Source of the DNA: Macrotrachela quadricornifera | Lineage: Eukaryota; Rotifera; Eurotatoria; Philodinida; Philodinidae | Reading direction: 5' to 3' | Length of the DNA: 64,000 nt | Assembly (NCBI GenBank): GCA_022393335.1 | Contig: JAJEKB010021015.1 | Location: forward strand, 88,211-152,210 | Shown here: in pieces, positions 1 to 11,705 of the stretch | How the letters are laid out: every line of letters begins with the position of its first letter | Numbering within the stretch: the stretch's first letter is position 1 | Made by a program: the position numbers and the translations under genes | The notes under the pieces: model-generated | Seen by the model: the letters and a program-made list of their open reading frames with translations, nothing else | Told to the model about the DNA's origin: nothing | Database searches by the model: none

Positions 1-561
1 TATAGAACTGCTTCTGTCAATTCTTCTTGTCTGAGATGATATTTACATGGAATAAAATGATTACAGTAGCAGAAAAAAGAGTAATGAACAACATACGTGT
101 GTTAATTTTATTGTTCGTCCCTTGTATCATATTCTCTTCATCCTTACCTTCACGCTACCAAGAGTATATTTAGACCAATTGTGAATTATGAATTCACTCA
201 CATACATTTAACTAAGAAATGCATGCTATATTAGACACATCGTAAATCATTTGATGTTATAATGCGTTAAGAGAATCCTTCTTTATGAGTTACACAGGGT
301 TTTCAGACGAGGTTAAACGTACTGTTTTGTTCTTTTTGAAAAATTTATGTCTAAATCTCTCCAACTATAAGAAGAAATGTAGTTAGTTAAGTCTGATCTG
401 AGTTTAGTATTCACACAAATGATTACATGTTACCGATCAGTAGATTCTCGTAGTACAACATTTGCGTAATATGTTGATTTGTGTTATATGCTTAAATGTA
501 CCTTTTTTTTCAGAAATCGTTTATATTGATGTGGCTGATTTAAAAATATATAAGGAACAAA
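1..561. other. Intergenic, no gene seen
   Basis: AT-rich sequence without a convincing coding region. A pyrimidine tract ending in CAG near 501-513 could be a splice acceptor in the 5' leader of the glycosyltransferase gene that starts at 562, but no upstream coding exon is evident. Confidence 0.5.
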
Positions 562-1650
562 ATGCAGAGATTTTGGAAAACAATAATTATTATCACTGTT
601 GTGATTTGCTGCGTGTCACTATTGATTATCTATCAGATGTCATTATTTCAATGCCAAACTACTAAGTATATAATACGTGTTGCAAAACACTCTCAAATTC
701 CAATGACACATTATTTGCAAGATGGTATTCATATAGCTCTTGTTTGTGCAAATAATCCATTTAATGAGATGGCTATTACTACTATTAAATCAATTATGTT
801 TCATCATCGACAATCATATAACATAACTTTTCATATATTTACCGATTCTAATGGAAAAAGATTAATTAGTAATTATTTCAAGTCCATTGAAAATTTTTGT
901 ACAAATCTTCGAATATATCAAATAGAAAAGCTCTTGGAAATAGGGAAAAATTTTTTAGAAAAACAAAAACTCATCAATACGCATTATTCAGGCATCTATG
1001 CACTTTCAAAAGCATTTATTCATGAAGTTTTGCCTTCAAATATAAGTTATGTTCTTTTTATTGATACTGATGTTATTTTTCTTGATGATGTTTATTCTAT
1101 TTGGAAACAATTTCAACTATTTAGAAGAAATAAAACTGCATTAGGTTTGGTACCGTGGTATCCATCTTTACCGATTGATTATAAATACAAAGGATCAGCT
1201 CCTGATACTTTTTTAACCGGTATCGTTCTACTAGATTTGAATGTTTGTCGTTCAATTGGCTTTACACAATTACTAAATCAAATGACTAAAACTGCATATA
1301 ACGACTTTGGACTCAGATCATTGTGGACTGCTGATCAAGTTGTTCTAAGTCTTTTTGCGACCTATTTTTCGGAACATTTCGTCACTTTGCCATGTTTTGT
1401 AAATGGACATACTAGTCATTATTTAAGAGATGGTTCAACATGGAAATCCAGTTGTAGTGAAGAATATCCTCGTACTGTCCACGTAGTACCTTCGAATAAC
1501 TTATTTGAAAAGACTAGTTATTTTGAGCATTTGTATGTATTTTTTAAAGAAATGCCCATCGAATGGCTTTCTCATTGTGGTAACGAAGAAACAGTGACCG
1601 AAATTCGAGGAAAAGAATTTCTCAATATAACCAACGTTTTACGGACCTAA
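562..1650 (+). CDS. GT8-family type II membrane glycosyltransferase (LARGE/GXYLT-like)
   Basis: Single-exon gene for a 362-residue protein. A short basic N-terminus is followed by one hydrophobic segment at residues 7-25, the layout of a Golgi type II membrane enzyme. The catalytic domain spans roughly 56-340. The motif FIDTDVIF places a metal-binding DxD at D168-x-D170, with a second acidic pair (LDD) just after. TADQVV at 256-261 and conserved histidines near 283-307 fit the later part of a GT8 fold. GT8 enzymes of this kind transfer a sugar (often xylose, glucose or glucuronate) from a nucleotide sugar to a protein-linked glycan in the secretory pathway; the donor and acceptor cannot be read from the sequence. 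There are several NxT/NxS sites. A polyadenylation signal AATAAA lies at 1741, about 90 bp past the stop. The start is the first Met before the membrane segment. It looks intact. Assignment to the family is firm, to a subfamily only tentative. Confidence 0.85.
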   Translation: MQRFWKTIIIITVVICCVSLLIIYQMSLFQCQTTKYIIRVAKHSQIPMTHYLQDGIHIALVCANNPFNEMAITTIKSIMFHHRQSYNITFHIFTDSNGKRLISNYFKSIENFCTNLRIYQIEKLLEIGKNFLEKQKLINTHYSGIYALSKAFIHEVLPSNISYVLFIDTDVIFLDDVYSIWKQFQLFRRNKTALGLVPWYPSLPIDYKYKGSAPDTFLTGIVLLDLNVCRSIGFTQLLNQMTKTAYNDFGLRSLWTADQVVLSLFATYFSEHFVTLPCFVNGHTSHYLRDGSTWKSSCSEEYPRTVHVVPSNNLFEKTSYFEHLYVFFKEMPIEWLSHCGNEETVTEIRGKEFLNITNVLRT

Positions 1651-4600
1651 AATTTGAAACGCTTTGAATCAATCTTTTTGTCTAGACTCTCCATCAAAAA
1701 CTTAGTGTAGCAAACTATTTTTCAAGATGCTGTATCAACAAATAAAACCAGTTGTCATCTAAAACAGATTACTTGATAAACTATGTAAGTTTTTCTGTTA
1801 AAAGTCATCAGATTCGTTCCTATGTCAAAAGAATCATCTTCAGACAAGAAACAAAAAATATTTTAAATATATTGAAAATGATGAATTTATATATTTCAGT
1901 TGAAGATGAATTGTTTAAGCGTTATTTACGTAAACGTTCCAAACGGACATTTAGAGCACCTTCTATGATACGTGTATTAAAAATAATTCTAGTGTTACAT
2001 TGCTTACTTGATGGAAGCATGGCCAAGAGTTCATTGCTAGAGTGTAATGGAATCTTAAAGACTTGCTGCTTACCGTTTATTGAAATCTTAATAGATCTCA
2101 TAAAGCCTTTCACGTTCCTGTAAACTTCAAAAATCAGCAGTTTTCTTCTTGTGAACATTTATTAAGAAGAAATTTCCAAATGAAAAAATCCTCGTTCTTT
2201 CTCACATAAGTTTCCATTTTTTTGCATATAACTCATTATAATTCGACTAAAGTCAATTCAAATCTTGTGATAATTAGTTAACATTGATGACTTTTAATCG
2301 ATTATAATAAAAAGAAATTTAATCAATAATGAATACCTACTTTCAGTCAATGTTGACACAATTAGTATCTAAGATACTTGTACTAAGAAAAAGTTATCTT
2401 GATAAGTTTTTAAAGATAGTTCATAATTAATTGAAAATACATAATTTTAGTTGTTTTGTGATCTAATTCTAATTGAGGAAAAAATAACTTAGTTCAAATA
2501 TTCAAAATTTCAACAGACTTCAATACTGAAAAGATTTTGTAAAACTACACAAAGCTTTTGAAGTCTATATGAATATTTTGCAATACTTCTTGAGATCTTA
2601 AGATTGAAGTCTGTCGTCTACTGGTTATTTGAGAATGCAGGTCCATTTCTTGCTCTTATAATGTGACCATCGTCATCGACTTATTCGTATTAGATAAAAT
2701 ATATTTACTGCGGATATTCGAAGTAGAAAAATACAATAGAGGTTTGTGATCAAGTTATATGACAATAGACAGCCATTTTTTTCTTTTATTTTGAAACAGT
2801 TACGAATTCATTCTCAATTTGCGTGATTACAGGTTAATCAAACAACATGATTCGGATTCAAGTATCTATGTAAAAAAAATTTTTGCTTCTCAACGCGTTT
2901 AGATTTTGTTTGGGTAGATCTGAGCTGCGGCACGATCAAGTTCACATGATAGTCAACTCTTCCACGAAGCATACGAACAAGACAAAATTTAGATTTTTAT
3001 ACTAACTTTTAAATTACGCGGTGAACAAGATTAGAACAGAAGATGTTTGTTTAGAAATCTACATACTATAACCACTGGATCGCATTGACTCATCATAGTC
3101 GATCATATGTATAACTCTTTTGATAAGGCAACACTTTATCACTTAAATGAGATACAAGAAAACGTAGAAAAACAAGAATACTTTTTTAGCTATCGATTTT
3201 CAATTCATATTTGTATTATACTTTAGAAACAATAAAGATGAAGAAATTTTTTTAAATATGTATTAATGAAAATTCGATTACTATAAAATAAAGATAAACT
3301 TTATTCATTCTTTAGAAGAAAAAGTTAAATATATGAATGAGAACAATTTCTTAATAAAAAACAATTCGAGATAAAAAACAATCAAGATTTAATAGATGTC
3401 TTAGTTTATATTTTATTAGACGAAATTACAAATTTTTCTCATTTATTTTTTTTATTAAAGAAAATTTTCCTTTTTGCCATATTTAACTTTAATTTAACTG
3501 GTCGTATTCTCAATCGATTTCACGATTTTTGCACTATCCGATCATTTAAAAGATTATCATTTATCAATACAAAAAATTCCTTTTTATAAACGATTACAAT
3601 TTTAAAAAAAGCAAGAAATAATATAATATGGAAGATGAGAAATCATAATTATGAACACAATTCTTTCTTTCCTTTTTCCTAATAATGTATTATTGAAATA
3701 ATTATTACTTCAAAAAATATTTTTAGACTGCTATACTATGTAAAAACACGAATTATGATGTTATGAAATATACATAAAAAAGTGATATTATATTCAATTA
3801 TCATTATTCATTAAGTTTTTATTACAGAACAGATCAATTCATAGACAAAACTTCCACATTTAATATGAAAACATTTAAAACCCGATAGTTTTGTTAATTA
3901 TTCAACTGATTAAGCTAGATTTTTTATACCATGAAACGCGCCTAAATGCATTAGAGATAATTGAGTTCGGTTGAATGCGTTCATATGTGTTTTACTAATT
4001 TTATTGCCGAAAGCATATCTATACCTTAATCGCGTTTAAATGCGACTAATGGTTAAAACGTAGTAAAATATGTTCTCGAGTGTTTGATATTGAAACGTGT
4101 TTATGTATAAAACGCGACTAAATGCAACTCTAGTGATGTAAAAATGGACCGCGTACAAACCAAAAATGCGTTTTGGATGCAGTTCTTTGCCATTTTATTT
4201 GATAATCACGTTCAAACGCATCCAAAAACGCTTTTAGCCACCTTCTCGCTGTATTTCGAAGTTATGTGAATAGCATATAGCTTCTGTAATATCTTTTTAA
4301 AAAAAAATTTTCAATCTTTATTCATATTTACAATAGCAAGTAAGTCAAATTTATACTTTGAATGAAGAAAATCATTATGTGCAAGTTTAATAATTCGGTT
4401 ATTTGAATTGTATATAGTGTGAAAGAAATGAATTTTTTTTTCTAATTTACTGGATTCATTCTCTCTTTTCTGTTCTGTTAGTTTTCTGATTACTTTTAAG
4501 CATCTGTATAGCTTCATTTTTCGATTTAAAGTTGCTTGTTGTATTAGTTACAACGTATAGCAAGCACAACATCAGCAACTAATAGTAAGAAAATATAATA

Positions 4601-4669
4601 CAATATTTTGTTACATTTCAAAAAATAACTGTATTGTTTGATCATAACAGGTATAAAACTAACGATCTA
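1651..4669. other. Intergenic, AT-rich, one repeat block
   Basis: About 3 kb without a recognisable gene. Short overlapping open frames on both strands at 1752-2158 have no family signature. The only structured part is the A+T-poorer motif repeat at 3930-4250, listed separately. Confidence 0.5.
3930..4250. repeat. Degenerate repeat with ACGCG..TAAATGC motif
   Basis: The motif AAACGCGNCTAAATGCA occurs near 3935 and 4110, with a variant (TCGCGTTTAAATGCGACTAA) near 4030. The last 100 bp hold an inverted pair, GCGTTTTGGATGCAG near 4169 and CGCATCCAAAAACGC near 4217. Both direct and inverted copies occur in one 320-bp block, so this may be a worn fold-back element or satellite fragment. Confidence 0.5.
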
Positions 4670-4791
4670 ATGCAGCAACAGCCAGGCCCAATACCACCAC
4701 AGCCGATGTTTGTTGGAGATTTTGTTCACTAATTCTGTCTGAGAACGGTGTTCGTATAAACAAATCGACATTATGATTAATATGACCGTTA

Positions 4792-5126
4792 TTGTTGAAC
4801 AAATCATGCAATCCTATGCCAATCATTGGTGCGTTTCCGGTGACTTGTGTATGTTACAATTGTCGCCAAAGTATTGTGACACGAATAGAAAAGAAAAATG
4901 GTCTTCTTACATGGCTCAGTGTCGGTGGTATATGTTTCTTTGGTGCTCCTCTTGGTTGTTTTCTCGGCTGTTGCTTCATTCCTTTGTGTATCGACTCACT
5001 CAAGGTTGAATAATACACTTATGAAATATGCTATGTTAATTCTATTTACATTTTTTTTTTGTATAGGACACTGAACATTATTGCCCAAACTGTTCCACTT
5101 TACTTGGCACAAGTAAAGCAATTTAA
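4792..5126 (+). CDS. LITAF-domain zinc-binding membrane protein, two exons recovered
   Basis: The exon at 4792-5004 encodes a first CxxC knuckle (CVCYNC), then VTRIEKKNG, then a hydrophobic Gly/Cys-rich stretch ending in CIDSLK. A 62-bp GT-AG intron (5005-5066) follows. The next exon, 5067-5126, encodes DTEHYCPNCSTLLGTSKAI and a stop, supplying the HYCPNC half of the zinc site. Together they form a complete LITAF/SIMPLE domain. In other animals these proteins sit on late endosome and lysosome membranes through a monotopic hydrophobic segment flanked by the two Cys pairs. The 5' part is unresolved: a Gln/Pro-rich peptide typical of LITAF N-termini is encoded at 4670-4729 in another frame and ends at a TAA, and a third frame reads MTVIVEQ just upstream. 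Either small introns or frameshifts join these. Domain identity is firm; intactness is not. Confidence 0.75.
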
Positions 5127-6660
5127 TAATGAATTATAGACATCATTTAATTAAAGTTTTCTTTTTTTCCCTATATTATTCATTCTAAACGAAAAAAAAT
5201 ATAATTTTATATGCTTTTTCTAAAGTCGACTGATGTTATTCTTCGCAACTACCATTCCTTAGTTGTGAGTTAATTTGCCAAAATTGATTATTTCTTGAAG
5301 GAAAGAAACATACACAGAATAAGAGTGCTTGTTCTTCGTTTATTTCTGTTTGTTCATGGATTATTTTTGATTCAGCAAAAGGTTAAAGATGTGCAGAATC
5401 GAGTTTATTGAAGCTGGTGCCTATTCTCGATTTTACCTTTCAGAAAATCAATTCAAAATTTATTTCTCTCACATCCAAAAAAATATTAAATAAACGTTTT
5501 CAGATATTCTTTTCTGAATTTCTTTTGATAAGGTATAAGATAATTGAAACATGTTTGGATGCATTGCTGCCTATTGAGCTGGAGTAATCCAAGAGTACGC
5601 TTTAGCTAAAAGAAAAAACTATCTCTTTCATTAATATGAAACTAGAACACTCAGAGGTTGAACATAATATATTATTCATTGCTTGCACCTTAGATTCCAG
5701 GCATTGTCAAAGGAAATATTCATATCACAACATCATTTCAACGCAAAAAATATTTTCAAAAGATTTATAAATCGCTCCGTTTGCTCTCGTGACTGACTGA
5801 GAGCTACTAGCTTTATTAAAATTTTACATTTAGCATACTTAAAGTTCAGAAAACATTAAAAGCTCAAGTACATTAGAGCTCAAAGCTGTTTAATAAATAT
5901 CAGCTGAATCAGCACTAATGAACAAGATCATCCTTGAGTTGGTTCGATTGATCATTAGTGGGTATAATAAGCATGAGTCAGGCATTAAAATGTTTTCATA
6001 TACCATATGGAACTATTTCATGAAAATAAGATCAGTAAGTGTTGATTGTCGCACAAAAAGTCTTACTTATCATTTCTATCCCTTTTTTTCTCGTTATAAT
6101 TCACACATAGGTGGTATATCTTGCCCCTTTTGTATCTATGATAAAGGGAAAAAGACGACTAATGTAACCAAGCTAGCGACATGAAATAAGTATTTGACTC
6201 TTAAATTAGATTTTGGCGTTTTGATATTCGAGATTGTTATTACTTTTATGTGCCGTTACTAATCAATGCACCCATCTTCATGAAATGCCACTAATTAACT
6301 ACTGTTATGCAAATATTTATCGATTTATTCGATTGCGTATTATATATTAGTTTCTCTAATTATTTATAAAAAGTACGAATATGATTCAAATTGAATTTAT
6401 AATCGTGTGAATTCAATAAAATTAAAACAAACAGTAATACACACAAATATGGCTAGTCTATCTCCTCTTACTATATACTTTTTTTAATCGAGAACGAACT
6501 AACATGCACATGAGATTAATCATATTAAGAAGGAAAAACGTAGATATAAACGAATCCTTATATTGAAGTTGAACTTAAAGAATTGTCTAAGAAAAAATGC
6601 TAACTATTTCCATAAATATTTGAGTGCTTTTATTGATTTTCGTTATTGAAATATTTTCAA
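5127..6660. other. Intergenic, no gene seen
   Basis: No supported gene. A frame at 5918-6184 contains a possible splice acceptor (CACACATAG near 6111) followed by GGISCPFC, but no family is recognisable and I do not annotate it as coding. Confidence 0.4.
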
Positions 6661-8649
6661 TCCTTTCACCGCGATGTCGTCCACCGGTGAACGACAGTAT
6701 TATTTGACGAGAAAATATATAGAAAAGCACTTTCTTTTGCTTTTTTTAAGCAGGAGATCAGACGTAAGCTGTCATATCTTCTGTCTTCAGTACTTTATTT
6801 AAACTCTCTATTCCATAGCATAATGCTTATCATTAAAACACTCAAAACATAAAATTTATCACAGACAGAACAAAAAGTTTTTACTTTCTTTGCTACTGCA
6901 TCGCTCGCTTCTCTTGACTGTTCTGCTCTTCCCTTCGCATAACTGTCAGTGCACCGTCTACCAACATTCCGCCTGGATCCTTCCTTCTCTTCGAGCTTGT
7001 GATCCACCAGTTTGCCTTTGGTTTGATATGTTGAACGTTTTCGCAGACCATGTTTTAAATTCGCGTATGGCACACCAAGAAGTAAAGATCGCACAAGACT
7101 TTCACAAAGCTGTAGTACTGTCGTACAGCTTGTGTCATAATTTGCCTTGTGAATCAATTAACAATTCACCATCGAGATTCCAAATATCATTTCACATGCC
7201 ACCTTTTAATACTGCTGCTTAGACTGTCTGAAACATGTGTAGTATGCTGATAATTGATCTGATAAGTCTATACCTTGTTTTCTTTTATTGTAATCGACAA
7301 TAGCTCGTGGTTTCATGATACCTTCATTTGATTTATTGATTGTTCGGGTCTCCACTAAAGTAACTGAATGGGATGGCTTTGTAGATATCATCAAATTATC
7401 TCCTTTATCTTTTCACTTGATTGTGTTTTGTACCATTGTTGCTCCGGAGTTCATAAATTTCACCACGCTTGAGCTTTCTCTGAATTACTTCTCAATGTTT
7501 CAATAAGATAGGTATCATTCCGCACAAAACTCTTTGCTAGAGCCATACTTGTAAAGAAGTTATCAAGTACTACAGTGCTCAAAACCAGCCGTTGGATCCT
7601 GCTTACCATCATAAACCACAAGATTCTAGGTGTAACCATTAGTAGTTGCCACCTTATATATTTTGTCTCCATATTTGTGCGCTTTTTCAGGAATCTATTG
7701 TTTGAACAAAAGTTTCCTTTCCATGGTAGCATTGTTTTGTCACTAGAAATAACTAAACCAGGAACGTAAATTGACTTGAATCTAGCTCTCAATAAACCTA
7801 AAAATGATCTCAATTTGAGAAGTAATTCAAATTTATCTCTCGACATCGTATTTTGAATGACTTCAAATCCAAACAACTTGATTTTACTCCGATAATATTC
7901 TATGTCTGGCATTTGTACTAATCCCATTTCAACAATAGTGCCCAAAAATTTGAGCATTTCTTCACTAGTACTTGGTTTCCATCGAAGAGTTTTCGATCGT
8001 TTGGAAAGCTTCTGCATTTGTATGTATTGTTCTGCATATCGATTGGTTTCGCAAATATTGTGACTAATAATTTCATCAGAGATGAAATGTCGGTAGCAAT
8101 CGATAAGATTGATCGTACGGTCTTCCGAATTTTCTGGTACTTCTTTCATCATTCTATAATTCTCCCAAAATTTAGTATCCGATTCTGATTTTATTTCGCC
8201 CTAGACTTGTGAATCCATATCATTATCGCCATCATCCGTCACTTGTTCTTTAGAGCTTGATGATTCGAATTGCATTCTGGAAAAGCCATTATCCAAACTG
8301 CTTACATCACTGTGTGAGCCGCCACCTTCTTCTGTATCCGTTTCTTCAGACAGCATATAAATTACAGATTTTGAAAAATGTGAATTTAGCTTTATCACTA
8401 TCTCGATTAGAATGATGTATGTATTTATATATGCGTGTATGAACAAATCAGAAAAATCGCATGTATCACGGAAGAAAAGAGGATGGAAAAAACCAACATA
8501 GTGAACTTTATTGGAAAAACTCTAGTGATGAATTGGGATGTTTCCCATAAACCGAAAATATCAATGAGTACATTTCTCGAACGTGAGAATGCAAGAAAAT
8601 TGATATATTGAAGTTATTTTCGTCGACAAACCGAATTGTGGTGAAAAGG
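6661..8649 (-). mobile_element. Decayed piggyBac-type DNA transposon
   Basis: A piggyBac-like transposase relic on the minus strand is bracketed by imperfect terminal inverted repeats. The left end reads CCTTTCACCGCGATGTCGTC from 6662. The right end, read inward on the minus strand from 8649, is CCTTTTCACCACAATTCGGT. The right end abuts a TTAA at 8650-8653, the piggyBac target site. At the left end the corresponding tetranucleotide is TCAA (6657-6660), one change from TTAA. The total, just under 2 kb, suits a single-gene element. The ends were found by eye, so their limits may be off by a base or two. Confidence 0.7.
6795..8356 (-). pseudogene. piggyBac transposase, multiply broken
   Basis: Recognisable in pieces, reading on the minus strand. 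An acidic, Ser-rich N-terminus starts at the Met at 8356 and is interrupted by an in-frame TAG at 8201-8203. The same frame resumes with the core at 8152-7460. Here ISSDKTMLPWKG holds the first catalytic Asp (codon near 7740) and LDNFFTS the second (near 7563). Between them part of the core (VATTNGY, VVYDGKQDPTAG) is legible only in another frame and contains a stop. RGEIYELRSNNG and KGDNLMMIST near 7450-7385 require further frame changes. IVDYNKRKQGIDLSDQ near 7300 carries the third Asp. Two more TAA codons (about 7203 and 7158) precede a C-terminal Cys-rich tail (RRCTDSYA...FCSVC), matching the piggyBac RING-like finger. At least three stops and several frameshifts make it inactive. Confidence 0.88.
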
Positions 8650-8653
8650 TTAA

Positions 8654-10709
8654 ATGCAAAATTATATTTTATCCTTAGTTTTGATCGATTTCATCGTGTC
8701 AAAGAACCTTATACAACTGAACATTGAATTGTACGTATATATAAAGTTAAAAACTTTTAAATCGTTTATACGCAAAAAATATTCTTTGACAAGTTCAACG
8801 ACGTAAATAAATTTATTCATCATCGAAGAAAACCTCTGAACAACTACAAAAACAATTTGTGATTATAAATGAAACACAAAGTTGAAAAAGGTACAAAAGT
8901 ATCGAAACTTAAAACCTAAAAATAAATCAAAGTAAAAGATAATGATTACTGTCATTTGTTCCGTTTGTTCTTTGTTTCGTCGTCTTGTATTGATGATAAA
9001 TCGATTGCATTTTGTCATTTCAGACAGTCTTAGTTATTACATAAGTTATTCGTTCATTTTCTTAACCCTTTGGTTACGGGGGTTTCTTTTTTAAAGATGA
9101 GTCTTTTATTTTTCGTTCTAAAACAGTCTGCAATAATCTTTATTAGTATATAGGAGTATTTAGAAGTGTTTTAAAGTATGATAATTCATCGCTATCTATA
9201 TCTGATGAATTAACTTTATCAATTTCCATATCATGTGGATCATTAATTGTACAAGTCGCCATATTGAGCAAAGAGTTTTATGTAATAAGTATGATTAATA
9301 AAATGTTTATGTGAAACACGTGTAGAATAACTAGAATTTATTTCTCTTGCGTGAGAATATATCCAAAGATATAAGTTGTTTCTGGCATAGAATCGAAGAT
9401 TTATTTGTACGAGAGAATACATTGAAACAGAAAAAAGAAAGACAATATACCAGAATTCACTAGAGCGAGGTAGAGTGTAAGAAACAAGCATGTCAGAATG
9501 CAAGAGAGAGCATATACACACATAGCAATGCGGGATGATGACGCTATAATGTTGCCAAGATAAGAGAAAAAGAGAGGATTCCTTTTCGATAGAATCTAAA
9601 TGATATTATAATGATGATAATATCTGCACAACTTCAAATACCATATATGGGTGATCCGTAATCAAAGGGATAAAGACATAAAAAGTTGTAAAAAAATAAC
9701 AAGTTGGCAAAATGAATGGGGGCGCTCTGCGTCTTTTTTTTATCATTTCGCCTCATTAAAAACATACAAATACGAAAAGATGTAGCGTGAAAAGATATCA
9801 AATTTACAAAATGCACCTATAAAATAAACGGTCTCCTGTAAATTGTAGAGCTTTTCGCAGTGCATCTTGTGCTGTATGTGTTTTTCCGTAGGACAAAGTG
9901 ATGAAAAAATAGGACGCAACGCGCAGTCATTTATTATAATAATATGAACTCGTTATTTTTTTACACTTTTTGTACGTCTTTACTTTTCACCATTTTTCAG
10001 ATAAATTTGAATAGTTTCTGGATTAAATCACATCTGATTTTATAGAAAATTTCAAGCATTGTCTTATGGTCAAAACGCTGTTTTTAATCAAGAGGATAGT
10101 AGAAGAGAAATTTCAATAATTACTAACAGCGCAATTCTTTATGCGCCGTCCGTTACTTGTGTGTTCATATAAAAAACTTTAAAAAAAGGAAATCGGATTT
10201 TTCTGTTTTTCTCAAAAATCTTCGCTTTCAAACTGAAAAATCTTAGTGACGAGTCAATTAAAAAATTATATTTTTTTGTTCAAACTTATAGCTTATTACG
10301 ACTCAACATCGTATTTCAGAACTGTCTTGGTTGAATGATTTCTTACTTCAAAAATATAGTTTCTATGAATGAATCAAAAATGACGCAACAGGGTATAAAG
10401 GATTAATAAAGCTAGTTGAACTCTGTTAAATGTCATCCGTGCTAAAATTTTCATAATACAATTTAGATTTATTCCATTGTCTCAAATGGAGAAAAAATAA
10501 ATAATTCTTTCAGCTTAATTGCATGATCTCCAGTATTGATCATTCTTTGTTCAAAGAGCATTATGCATATAAATTATGATTGTATAGATAGACACTAGAA
10601 TGTTTTGTCTTAATATATGAAAATTGAAATGTCTAGTGAGTATCATTCTTAGGTTTGATAAATAAACATGATTAAGATTACAAAAAAACATAATGTGACT
10701 GTTTGTTTT
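8654..10709. other. Intergenic, AT-rich
   Basis: No supported gene. The segment 9841-9890 (TTGTAGAGCTTTTCGCAGTG and onward) is a single distant copy of the short motif clustered at 20258-21110. Confidence 0.5.
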
Positions 10710-11705
10710 CTATGCTGCTTTGCTTGAATTATAAAGCGATTGAATTGTTTCATCAAAATATGGGCCATTCAGATTGCTGTAGTTCAGTGTTGGTATTGAG
10801 AAACTGTTGACAGAGAAAACCTGATTTGCACTATTAATCCATGGACCACCTGAACATCCACTACTCATATCACATCGAATAAACAATCCATTATCAGTGC
10901 TTGGTGCATTCGGAGGTCGAGAAGCTGTCGTATTACAATATTGTAATATCTGACCATTTTGAAGATTTAGTGGATATCCAAAAGATGAAATATAACTTGG
11001 TGATCCAGCTAAATTAGGTGTATATCCTGGAATTTTAGCATTGAAGATCAAACCATTAGTACCCACTCTATCTTGAATATGTTGACCATTAACAAGTGAT
11101 AATGAAACCATACCAACATCAGCATTGTAGCTTCTACCTTGTGTCCATGTTGGAAGAGCACTCATACGACGAGCAGGCCAAATTCCATAGGGTGCACTTC
11201 CATTTGTATAATCTGGTACAAATACCCATTGATTATTAGTAAAATATTGTGTTCCATTATGAATACAATGGCCTGCAGTAATAATTAAGTCTCGAGAATC
11301 AGAAGGAATGACTGACGCTGAACAGTATGCATATTTGCCATTTTCAACACCGATAAATACCTTTCCAATTGTAGGATGAGTACCAGCAACAGCCACTCTT
11401 GATTCTGATATATTTGGTGCTATAGCATCAATAATTTCTTCCATTTTCTCTTCAAAGCTAATGGTTTTATTATTTCCAGATGTATTGTTAAGTTGTTGGC
11501 TGAACGATTGAGGATAGAGTTCTTCTAATGATCTCGCTTGTTTCATTTTATCAGCAGTCCAAAAGTCAGCTATTTTCTTGAGATGTGCATCAGTTGAAAT
11601 GCCTTTTGGAATTATTAATTCTTCACTATCAAATGTTGGAGGTAATATTGATGAAGCAGCAAATAAACCAGTCACAATCGCGAGTAATATAATAGTAATA
11701 TGCAT
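10710..11705 (-). CDS. Secreted trypsin-fold serine protease, V8/glutamyl-endopeptidase-like
   Basis: Intronless gene for a 331-residue preproprotein. Residues 1-18 form a signal peptide. A propeptide of about 85 residues includes IADFWTADKMKQARSLEELYP, resembling the YWTPERM-type segment in propeptides of bacterial and fungal secreted proteases. The catalytic domain carries the S1 triad: TAGHC with H146, NADVGMV with D196, and SSGCSGGPW with S285. GCSGGPW, rather than the GDSGGP of animal trypsins, together with the short N-terminal layout, points to the S1B/V8-like group. C128-C147 and C278-C284 are likely disulfides. The role is presumably extracellular or gut protein digestion. The mix of microbial-type propeptide, microbial-type active site and lack of introns makes horizontal acquisition plausible, but this is inference. 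It looks intact, with all three catalytic residues present. Confidence 0.88.
   Translation of the reverse strand: MHITIILLAIVTGLFAASSILPPTFDSEELIIPKGISTDAHLKKIADFWTADKMKQARSLEELYPQSFSQQLNNTSGNNKTISFEEKMEEIIDAIAPNISESRVAVAGTHPTIGKVFIGVENGKYAYCSASVIPSDSRDLIITAGHCIHNGTQYFTNNQWVFVPDYTNGSAPYGIWPARRMSALPTWTQGRSYNADVGMVSLSLVNGQHIQDRVGTNGLIFNAKIPGYTPNLAGSPSYISSFGYPLNLQNGQILQYCNTTASRPPNAPSTDNGLFIRCDMSSGCSGGPWINSANQVFSVNSFSIPTLNYSNLNGPYFDETIQSLYNSSKAA

Noticed and set aside
1752..2158. Overlapping open frames on both strands (123 and 78 residues)
   Set aside because: No domain, splice context or start support; antisense overlap and composition fit chance frames.
4773..5009. Alternative reading frame over the LITAF exon
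   Set aside because: Out of frame with the CxxC and HYCPNC halves of the zinc site; only its first few residues might belong to the gene.
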